From Haliotis asinina (lineage: Eukaryota > Mollusca > Gastropoda > Lepetellida > Haliotidae): DNA of 64,000 nt. Shown piece after piece: positions 42,837-54,800 of this stretch. The DNA lies in NCBI RefSeq assembly GCF_037392515.1, contig NC_090283.1:25064249-25128248 (forward strand), given 5' to 3'. A program made the position numbers and the translations under genes. The notes beneath the pieces are model-generated. The model made no database searches. It saw nothing but the letters and a program-made list of their open reading frames with translations, and had not been told where the DNA came from. The first letter of the stretch is position 1. Every line of letters begins with the position of its first letter.

Positions 42837-45800
42837 ATGGAGTTTGATGGTAAGTATAATATGAAGCAGAAACTACGCCCATACGTTATTAAATACGTTT
42901 ATTGTAGTGGTTTGTTAATGGATAATGTTCAGTCAGTTTAGTCTCTGTCCACTCCCAGTTTCAGAGAAATTGGCTCTCATTTATTTTTGGGGGTCAAGTT
43001 CTTGAAACAGCTGACGTCTTAGTCACTGACGAGAATAGGGAAATGACAGGTCATCTGATTATGAGCGAGCAGTCCCGAGTGTTGGCTGTTGTTGCTAAAT
43101 TTACTTACCCATTGTTTCGAGCAACAATCACAACATCAGCGAGGACGTGTAATCAGTCAAAAGTTCACGGCGTAAATCATATTTGCAGCAATGTTGATAA
43201 GTACGTCATCACTGTTGATGTGCATAATTTCGAGTGGGTGATACTATGTATTAAAATAAACTTGGAGTCGATTCGCTGTGGACACAGTGGACTGTTGTAC
43301 AGAAGTATTATTGAAACATGTGGAAACGGTCGCTTGGGGATCATCACAGACAGAAGATGCGCCAGACTTTGCTGTTATGCCCAATCTCAGTCATGCACCA
43401 TAAATATGCTTGCTAATATTACACAATCATGATAATAGTACATCATCCCCCGTGTGTTTACTCTAACTGGGTAGCTAAAACCAGTGATTATGATAATGCT
43501 GGCAGTTGCATACATCATGTACACACTACTCCACATGTTCATCCTGGTGATACATGCATGGAAAGAGGTAGCACTTGTGGCATGAAGTTAAACTGCACTA
43601 ACTGTGGCTGGAATGTTTTCAGGATAATCTTTGGTTCAGGTTGTTGCTGTTGTAATCATTCATTCTTCATTGTTTTAATATATTTGTGTGTACATTCATG
43701 AATTGGAGAAAATACTCAATTTGATTGAAACCTTCTGCTTATTAAAAAGGATCCACAGGGGAAAGAAACCTTTCAAAATTTCTCACCAGACAACAGAACC
43801 ACTTTTAACTTATCCATAAGTGATCCTGATGAATATTTACCAGCCAGGGACCACAGGACCAGCATAATTTTGCAAACTGGATCCTTGAAACACATCTGAA
43901 TTGAATGGAGGATTAGTTTGAGTTAGCACGGTCATGTCCACATTTACTTTGTATATTGTGTTTTATGTTCATTCATCAATCATATGTTGGCTGGTAAGTC
44001 TTTGTGAAAAATTCTTGTTGAATCCCATCTGTAACTTATGCCTTGCCTACTTTAAATATGTTTAGACTGTCAGTGTTTGCTCAAGACTAGATGTCACAAT
44101 GTTCATTAGTCCGCCTCAAACAAGGCTGTGTTCATATACATCAGACAGAAAGCATATGGCACGCATCATGTGTTATGAAGATTGTCATTAAGTAAGCGAT
44201 TCATACTTGTTAGTTGCCATGGTTGCATGTAGATTGTTTCATCACTCTTGTGATGTTGTTATCTCGAAGCCCAAACTTAGCACATAACATGATTTTCAGT
44301 ACATTTATCAGCTTATCTTGGCAGACTCAAAAGAAAAACGCCTGATTTCTGACTAGTTAATGTGGTTACTTCATGTACTGTTTGATAATGAGTCTGCAAG
44401 TCAAAACAGTTTTAGATTATAGGAATGGTGACTGGTTGTCATCCAAGATGGTGTTGAATTTCTTTTCATTTCGAAATGGTAAAAAATAGTGTCCTGTCTT
44501 ACTGTGCTAAAATCATCAGCATGTCCTTTTATCTTTCCTCTAACATAAATGTCGCTTTCTGTTTGGCTGATAGCTCTTCTATTTTCACTGTACACTGCTT
44601 ACATGTGAGTGATATTTTCCATGTGCCCCACTGGCAAAGTGGACTCATTTGGTTCTTTGTGCTAGTTATTCTTTAATTCCGATAACATTGAATCATATGT
44701 ACAGAAATTACCGATGTTTTGCAAAAGCAAATTGATGAAAGGGAGATAACTCTCCCTTCTCTCTTTTCCTGTCATCTGCAAAATCTAGCGATGACTGCAA
44801 CAAGATCTGTACCCATGCTTCAAACAATTCAGAATTAACATTGAGGTGTTCGATAAGATAAATGCATTGTTCACTGGTCCCTCGGGCCCATGGGTCAATA
44901 TGCCCTTGATTATTTTGACTTAAGACCAGGGCCTATATTTTCAAAGCTGTCTTAGCGCTAGATAGTCATATGTGCCATACATTAGTATTAACTTATGACT
45001 ATCCTAGAGCCAAGAAAGCTTTGAAAATCTAGGCCTAGGAACCCATTCCACAAAGCTTTCTTTGTGCCCAAAACATCAGAAGTCCATATTGAGTATTGGA
45101 GGTCACTAAAGAGCTAAAATCACTGTGTACAAGAGGGCATGGGGACAAGTTTTGAAGTTACAAAGTCACTGTAGGTTACGTCTGCTTAACCTAGCACCTC
45201 ACAGTCAACTTGGGTTATCAGGGGTTATAATAATCAGATTGTGCACTTGTGGGCATGCTTATGTATGGAAATAGCACCATAGAAATGCACTGTTATTTTT
45301 TTATTCAAATATTACTGAACAAAACTCGCAGACCTGCCAATTTAAGTCCAGTCAGTATTTGACAGGAGTGTATATGGGGGAAACACAATGTTTTCTAGTC
45401 CATCAGAGAATGTTCTTTTCATGCTTATGCTCATAGTCTTAAGAAAATTTCAATGTGTAGTGCATGTTGTGTTTTGAAGTGTAATGTTTTCATTGAGTGA
45501 GTTTTATTTCTTGCTACTATTTGTTTGATGGTTGTTTTTGTAATGTTTCTGCACTGTGAGTTATTATTTGTAAATTTTCAGTCTTTTTTGCAGCAACGTT
45601 CACGTATGAAAGTGGTCCCTTGCAGTATGTGGAATTCCCAAAGACAGAAGAACCCCTGTACATTCTTGGGGAGAAGTACAGTACGTTGTACGGTAAGTGT
45701 TGATGTGGGTTGTGGGGAGTAGTATTGTACACTGTGTGGCAAGTGTTGATGTATTGTGTGGGGAGTAGTATAGTACACTGTGCGATGAGTGTTAATGTCT

Positions 45801-48800
45801 TGTGTTGGGAGTAGTATGGTACACTGTGTGGCAAGTGTTGATATATTGTGTGGGAAGTAGTATAGTACCCTGTGCGATAAGTGTTAATGTCTTGTGCTGG
45901 GAGTAAAATGGTACGCTGTGTGGCAAGTGTTGATGTATTGTGTGGGGAGTAGTATAGTGCACTGTGTGATGAGTGCAAATGTCTTGTGTTGGGAGCAGTG
46001 TGGTACACTGTGTGGCAAGTGTTGATGTATTGTGTGGGGAGTAGTATAGTGCACTGTGTGATGAGTACAAATGTCTTGTGTTGGGAGCAGTGTGGTACAC
46101 TGTGTGGCAAGTGTTGATGTATTGTGTGGGAAGTAGTACAGTACACTGTGCGATAAGTGTTAATGTCTTGTGTTGGGAGCAGTGTCGTACACTGTGTGGC
46201 AAGTGTTGATGTATTGTGTGGGGAGTAGTATAGTACACTGTATGGTAGGTACTGATATAGGGTGTGGGGAGTAGTATAGTACACTGTATGGTAGGTACTG
46301 ATATAGGGTGTGGGGAGTAGTATAGTACACTGTATGGTAGGTACTGATATATGATGTGGGGAGTAGTATAGTACACTGTATGGTAGGTACTGATATAGGG
46401 TGTGGGGAGTAGTATAGTACACTGTATGGTAGGTACTGATATAGGATGTGGGGAGTAGTATAGTACACTGTATGGTAGGTACTGATATAGGGTGTGGTGA
46501 GTAGCAAAGTACACTGTATGGTAGGTACTGATATATGATGTGGGGAGTAGTATAGTACACACGACAGTATAGTCGTGTATATTCATGCTGTAACGTTTGC
46601 AGATTGGGAGGTAGGGGAGTGGGGGGAGTGTTCAGGGGTTTGAAACACCCCCTGCTCCCACCCCACACCTGAAAATGACTACAGAACTCATTGCAGAGCA
46701 ATATTCCTGGATCCACCCGTGTGTGATATGTGTCAGCATGGTTTTATTTGGCCTAGAAATGTTCATCCAGTTTGCACAAACGTCTATGATGCACAATAAT
46801 GGTCATAATGGCAGATTCTCTCCAAGAAATATGAAGTTCCAGATAACATGATTTTGAACATGACACCTACATTTTAAAGCACATTACACGTCCTTACATC
46901 ATCACTTTACAAGACCTTCACATTTCCTGTGACAACCCTTGAAGTTTGTATTGGGGTGCTCTGGAGCCTTAGTTTTGTAGGGCCAGGTAAAACCTGTGTC
47001 ATTGCAGGGTTTTACCTCGACTTACAAACACAGGAATATTGAGGACCCCAAATTATTAGTTTCAAGGGTCCTTGCAGGCAGTAGCAGGGTCCTGTGAACT
47101 GTGTAACTGTTTAGAGAACTGTATGTTTTGATTTTGATATCTCTAGAATCTGGAATGAATTATCGATCATGTGGTCTGAGGATGAGTTGATAAATGTTAG
47201 TTCTCTGAAAGAAACACTTACCAATATCATAGATATGTTGTAGGTTCAGTGAAGATGGATGCAGTGAATTCTTATTCTGTGTCCATTCTTGTCATTTCTG
47301 AGTACTTAACGCACATTTGTGAATCATGCAACCTGTGTCAGTGTCACTTCCTAGCAAGTAATGGAACATTTGTTTTCAGACATGGAGGACCTCAAACATG
47401 ACATAGTGACAAGGCTGTGGTTTACATACAGGAAGAACTTCGCACACATAGGTAGGAAAAGTTGTACTTTGCTGTTGCTAAGGAAAGCATTTGAAATGTC
47501 TGCTTAAATGATACTGTAGTGACTGAAAAGATACATCATTAGTGACTGAAAAGATACATCCTCATTTACTGAGGATCACTGTTCATAATATCAATAACTG
47601 AATAATTGTCTGGTCACATATTAATAACTTGATTGTCTGGTCACATATCAATAACTTGATTGTCAGGTCACATATCAATAACTGGATTGTCAGGTCACAT
47701 ATCAATAACTGGTTTGTCTGGTTACATCTTAATAACTGGATTGTCTGGTCACAAATCAGTAACTGGATTGTCTGGTCACATATTAAGAATGAGTGATGGG
47801 GAATGACATTATTTTTCTCAACTTTATGAATTCCGTAATTCTCGAGGGAAAGACAATCTGTCATTCTCTGTCATGAGATGATTATTGTTTTTATTGCCCA
47901 TATCAGTTTTCACTCTAAAGAAGTGCTAAATCTGTAATCTCTGCAAGAAAACCCACAATGCAGGGAATCCTCATATCCGTGTACATTGATAGTTACATTT
48001 CTGACAGCCAGTCAAAGTTCACAAAAAGGTGTAACCTCCCTTGGGACTTACAGTACAATACTACCCAGTATCTTCCATCCAATATGGGCAATAACTGTAT
48101 TGTATACATTGAATGTTGCCAATGCAGCATTAAACATAAAACTATTAGCTGACTTGATAGTAAAGTCTGATTGCACAGTGGCTGAAATGATCTCTAGTTT
48201 GAAGCTTTGTCTTATGTAATGTGATACATGAAAAAGTTTAGACAAAGCCCCATTGATTCTATAGTATGGTTGCCCTCTGCAGGTCTTCATCAGTAGCTCT
48301 AGTGTGGGGTACTATATTCTCAGTCTCTGTTGTGTGTGTGAGACCTGTGAAGGTACAGGGTAGAATAGACATTCGGCAACCAGGGCTTGCCATATAAGGT
48401 GACTATGCTTGTCGTATTAGACGACTAACAGGATCACATGGTCAGGCTCACTGACTTGGTTGACAAATGTCATCGGTTCCCAATTACATATGTCGATGCT
48501 TATGCTGTTGATCACTGGATTGTCTGGTCTAGACTTGATTGTTTACAGACCACCGTCATATAGCTGGAATATTGCTGGGTGCGGCGTGAAACTAAACTCA
48601 CTTCACTCACTCACTCACTCTCACTCTCTCTCACTCTTTCTCACTCACTCACTCACTCACTCTGTTGTGTGTGCAGGTGGTTCAGGCCCCAACTCTGACC
48701 AGGGATGGGGCTGCATGCTGAGATGTGGGCAGATGATGCTGGCTCAAGCCTTGTGCAACAGGCATCTAGGAAGAGGTGGGTACTGTGTGGGTGAAGGCTC

Positions 48801-51800
48801 AGGTGATACATTGGTCCTGTCATCTGGAAACTTATTGACTATGAATATTACAGAGTAGGATCAAAGAAAAAGCAAGTTGTAGAGACATGTTTGTAGTGTG
48901 GTGTAGTGTGGTGAATTTACATGTTTATAAATATTAGATTGACAAAAAACACTGGAGGGTCAGAAAATGAGGAATAAAATCAAACACCACTGTGTTCAAG
49001 TTAAAGGGACCAGAGTTTAAAACAATTTATAAACTTCATGTGATGCTACTCTATTGTCTCGCCAGATTTTTTTTTTCCAAGTAAACCTCTACAGACAGTT
49101 TTGCAGGAATTCTCCTTGAAATCCAGTGGATTTCCTGCAGAATTGCACACATCTCGGGGCTTTTCTGGGGAATAGCCCCTGACTTTGAAATAGTGTTTAT
49201 TTTGAAGATTGACATAACTTTGTCTTCCTATCTCTGAATATGATCATAGCATATCACATTATTGAAAACTTCCAGCTTATAGTACCAGTACCTGGTTTCG
49301 ACCCTGCATCCCTTTGCTTATACCTAGCTTGGCGGTTTTATCCACTAGACTATGAAGGTTCGCTGTGAAGAATGGGATTGTTTTTTCAGTATGAACCATG
49401 TGTTCACCAGACCACAGGCACTCATGTCACTGCGAGACCCCCAACTTGAAGCACTTCACAGTACAATATATCTCAACAAGGCTGGCCACTTTGGTGTACC
49501 CCACCTGCCTGCTTTTCCAATCGCTACACTACCATCGCATGCATTGATGCAATTTATATTATATCTAAGGTGTATATTTGGCCAGTTCATAAGCTGGATC
49601 AAAACCACCTTGGGTTTGTTTATAAAGGTTAGCCCATGGCCTCGGGAAATCGTGTCTGCTGTGGGCTTACTTTTTCAAACAAAACCTTGGGGTTAGTTTT
49701 GATCCTTTACCAAACAATTATGAATAAAGAAGGCATGTAAATGGGCCAAGATGTTGCCTAGAGATGATAGTATACCTTATTGGGCGCTAGTAAGCAAAAG
49801 GTGCCTGGATTGATCCCCAGTTGTGACCGAATGTAAAAACATTGGATCTAACATTACTCTTTCAGTGTTGTCACAGCCCCTAATGAACAGGAAACAACCC
49901 TGTGCACATGGTAAATGGCCAGATGGTAGCCACATGAATGCTTGCAAACGTCTAGTTGCGGGTATGGCAACGTACAGTAACACTGGATGCATAATGTAAC
50001 CATGTGTCCCAGTTCACCCACCTGCAAGTGGGCACCTTGAGAAGATAAGGCAGTGTGAATGCTCACAGTGCTTAACAGATTTGAATACTCCCCTTGGAGT
50101 TTAGATGGTTAAAGAATGCCAGAAAAAAGATCTGATAATCAAGGGAACTCTTCAGCACCTTGATCACATATTCATTGCATGGATATGTGTGCTACATAAC
50201 TATCCTATCAAAATGGCAATAATGGAACAGAACACACAATGATTGAAACACACCAAAGGGAGACAATTTGAAAATGCTCTGCCACCCCAAAACCATGTTG
50301 CCCTTTGATGTCATTGAGTCATGTAGTTGTGGCATTTGTTTGTCACATTGAAGACCAGGTCAAGTTTCTCCACATGGGTAGAATGATATGGAGTCCAGTT
50401 CTGGTCATTCCAACTGCAAATATTATGTAAAAGGCGACTTTAAATCCGACTCACTTGCTTTGCGTGTCATTACAAAGTGTAAGGAACATCGTTTCCCTAC
50501 AGGGAGAAATGTTTTGATGATGTGACTCATATCAAATAATATACATTGTAGCATGGAGATGGGAGGCCAAGGAAGATAACTCTGACTACTGGCGATTACT
50601 GAAGATGTTCCAGGATAAGAAGAGTAGTGTTTACTCCATACATCAGATAGGTAGGTAGTGCATTCCGCTCTTGACATTGTTTTTTGGAGGGGTAACCTGG
50701 TATAACCTTCACTTGTCATGCTGAAGATTTGGGTTTGATTCGCCAAACGGGTACAATGTGTGAAGCCCTGGTTTGGAGTCTGCTGCTGTGATATTGCTGG
50801 CATATTGATAAAAGCGGCATAAAAACTAAACCTCACTCACTGGCCTGGTTGAGAGAATGCATGCACAAGGCTTGCTCGTCACACAGGAGACCTGGGTTTG
50901 ATTCTCCACATTAGTACGATGTATGAAGCCAGATTCACTCACTCATGACGGCATGGTTTTGTTGCTTATATTATTAACCATTGAGTAAACCAATGAGTAA
51001 CCATCATGAAGACATTCATCTATTTATGGTGGATCAATTGTTGTACTTAAAAATAGTTTTGTGAATGTTATAGATCAGCAGACAGAATATTGTTTGATAC
51101 AATACCTTTCAGAATATGTTTCTTCCACACCTACAGATACTTTCATTAGGATGGTTGGAATACTTTAACACTATTTCACTAGAGTGGTGTGGGTAGAAAT
51201 AAAATATACTTCTTTTCAAAAGTTTAGACTTAGTTAAAACACTCACTATATATTATGGATACGTACATGGTTGCATTACACTAACTTGGGGGAACCAAGT
51301 ACTAACTTTCTGCAGATGTAAAGTCATGGGGATCATGCATCAAATTGCTGAAACACATGTGCAAATATTGTGCGTGTGAACAACTGCGTTTTGGTGTAAT
51401 GTTTTGTAAAGGATTCACCAGTTTTCACTGATTTTTGTGAATTATTGAACTCATGTCAATAACGTTTTCAGTGTTACAAATTTGTTTTACAATGCAATAG
51501 TTATGTGCAAACAGTACCTTCAAACAGTATTGAATATTTTGCAATGTCTAATATAGAACAGTTACCTGAAGTAAGTGGCTATTTTAACACTAGTGTGTCT
51601 AAACTTTTGATTGGAGGTGTATGTGACCTTGGTCTTTTTTGAAACAAACATCTAACAATCCGATCTTCTGTTGTGTGGACAGCCTCCATGGGAGAATCTG
51701 AGGGCAAGGCGATTGGTCAGTGGTTCGGACCAAACACAATAGCACAAGTACTCAAGTAAGCTTCATGACATGACATTAAAAATTACTTGATTTTGATTGG

Positions 51801-54800
51801 TTAATAAAGAAGTATCCTTTACCAAATCCAACTTCTATAAACTTCAGTATATGCACTAAAGTGCTTAACTCTTAAGAGAAGAAAGTAGGGACAGAAGTGT
51901 AGCCTTGTGCTTAAAGTGTTTGCTCGTAATGGCAAAGTTTGGGTTTCAAATCTCCAGATTGATGCCATGTGTGATGCCCATTTCTGGTGTCCCCATGACA
52001 TTGCTGGAATACTGAGGTTGAATATGGGAGGAATAAAACTCACCTCACTCATTTTGTTCATTGCCATGACCAGTCAGCTCCATTTAGCCAATGGCTTCCC
52101 TGTCCTTTAGTGCACCTTTGTTATTTTATCACGTCTGTTGTTTTCACATGTACGGACCTATGTGTTACCTAGGTTTTCATTCACTTGATGAAGGAACAAC
52201 TCAATAAGAATATACTCAGTACATGGCGTTATCTGTAATTCAGGGGTTCTAAAATCCCATAGCCTGATGCCAGGGGCAAGTCAGTTTTCATTTTGGCAAT
52301 CAAATAATGGTATCTTACTTGTCCGTGGGCTACTCAATAATTTCACTTTACGGTTTCAAACTGCAAATAAACTTGGATTTCCTTTCATGTCTGTTCAAAA
52401 TGTAGCTATTAAATTTTGCAATGACAATAAAGTAGAGTCATCTTTCATTGCTAATTATCACCTCTTGATAAATAGTAAACATAAACGTCAAATACCATGT
52501 TGATTTATTCTTTCATAATTGCTTCATTATGATTATGTCATAAAAATTATGGCATGTGGAAAATCTGTCAGGACAAGCTGCTTTCTTAAGGGTCTTTTTT
52601 TAAAAAAAATTAAATCCTGTAATTACAGAAGTTGACATTTATACTATTTCCCTTTATTGAGATAAATCAAGTTAAAGAATACGATTGAATTTTTACATGC
52701 TTAAAATTCAGTTATGTTCTCAAAATCCCAAATGGAGTAAATGCATGATCTGTAATGTTATTTGTTAGAACCACTGTGTTAGTTTTTGTTTGTTTTCGGA
52801 TTTACTGTTCCCCTTAATTATTATGATTCAGAGAATAGATGCAATAAGAATTGCCATGTTTTATATTCTAGGAAGATTGCTGTATATGATGAATGGAGTT
52901 CCTTAGTCATCCACGTTGCTATGGACAATACTGTGATAGAAGATGATATCAGTAAGTTGTCTCCCCTTGCCAGTTATACACCAGAGGCCTGTTCAGAATT
53001 GCGAGCGCTTGATCCAGAACATCTGTGCCCCGACGAGCACCCGCGAACCATCATCACAACTGCCTTGCCAAGTGAACAAAGATGGCGACCATGCTTAATG
53101 GAAAAAAAACCATCCAAATCATCATCATTTGTTAGCATCCACCTGACAAAGGGACAAGGAATAGCCGAGAGATGTTGTGTAAAGAATAAAGAAGAAGTTG
53201 ACATCCATAACATTTTGTCTTATACATGTTTAATGTCATTTGTCACCACTCGCCCCTTTCCATAACCTCCACCAAGAAGACGAAAAGCTATTCGGCTTTT
53301 CACGGAATAACGCGAGTTGGTCACGAATGGTTTATAGTAACCAAGCGCAAGCATCCATTCAGGATCTATGCGAGCACTCGCGGGAGGCAATCGCGTGGGC
53401 GCTCGTGGTTCTGAACACGCCTCTGGAACCTGTAAATATCTGGGTCTTCTGCAGCCAATGCTTGGCAACTGGGAATGGGTGGTAAAACTTACTGACTTGA
53501 TTGATAGATGTCATCGTATCCCAGTTGTATAGATCAGTGCTCATGATGTCAATCACTGGATAGTCTCATCCAGACTGTTACTGGAATAATGCTGAGTGAG
53601 GTATTAGACAACAAGCGAATAAAAGAACAAACAACATTCAAACCCTGGAATGAGTTCTCAAGTTGTTCTGAGTTGAGAGTTGCAGTTACAGTAATAGAAG
53701 TGAAGTGTCTTGCATGTTTCATTTTTTTTATATATATATATATATATCCTCAGGAGGTAATTAAATTGACTGATAAATCTAAACTACAAAGGTCGAGTCC
53801 TTTCAAGATTTGAACCCACTCTCTAAGACCTGTTGCCTTATTCTTGAAACGTTCATAGCCTATGAATTCGTAACTTTGATTGTACCCAATGTGTTACGAA
53901 CAGGCCTAAGATGTTCGTAGGGCTACGAACGTTTGAGAATAGGTAGCGAGATACAAATCAATAATCTAACTGTAAATAATAATTACATCACAGTAAGCTA
54001 CACCATTTCAGTAGTTTACAGAACCTCATATTTCCTGTAAGGACCCTGGAATTAATAATCAGAGGCCCCCTTCACCTCAAACTTTCCTTTCCCTGCAGGG
54101 AAATTATGCAGACTTTCGCCAGAAAATGGAACAGAATATGTAGACATGAACGGATCGGACTCCAACGTTTTTCCCTCAACTCGGAGTTCCCGGAAGACAC
54201 AGCCATTCACGATAAGTGGCAGCCTACAAACACAGCCGTTTTCACGGGGCGGCAGAACACATTCCCCAGGGAGCAGTCATTATCTCGGTCGGTCACCGCC
54301 AAGGAAACCTGTCAACTTGGACAAGTGGAAGCCTCTACTACTTATCATTCCCCTCAGGTTGGGGCTGACAGACATCAACCCTGTATATTTTGAAAGTTTA
54401 AAGGTATGATCAGTAACATGCTTTCTCTTTTTCAGGAAAGATCAGAAGCGATGATTATTTTTTTCTGGTCTGCTACAGAGACCTGTCAAGATGTTTGAGA
54501 GTGTATGAATGAAGTGAGCCTACAACTTACATTCTGGTGTTTGTTTAGGAATTTGATGAATGTCACATGTTGCTAGCTAGATAAGGTGAGATGTCTTCTC
54601 GAAAGCTGCAACTTCAGTTTCTTTATGAAGAAAGTAGTATAAGTAATAGCGGTTCAGAACCACTATTCAGACTCCAGACTCATTGATTTAGAGACAACTG
54701 CTATTAAGCTGGAAAATTGCAGCATAAAACTAAACTCACTCACTCACCAGTACCAATGACTATGCCAGTGGCTCTCAAATACAAGTTTCAAACCTTGCAA

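Noticed and set aside
43043-43701. Two adjacent open frames of 129 and 90 aa, Cys-rich
   Set aside because: Inside ATG4 intron 1, with no recognisable domain and no splice sites that fit the gene phase. They could be an unknown small gene, but nothing supports it.
45517-46716. 399-aa, 264-aa and 115-aa minus-strand frames with YISTYHTVYYTTPH repeats
   Set aside because: They are produced by the 46-bp minisatellite, which has no stop on that strand in any phase. It lies in an ATG4 intron.
47583-47864. Minus-strand frame with LLICDQTIQ repeats
   Set aside because: Translation of the 27-bp minisatellite in intron 3.
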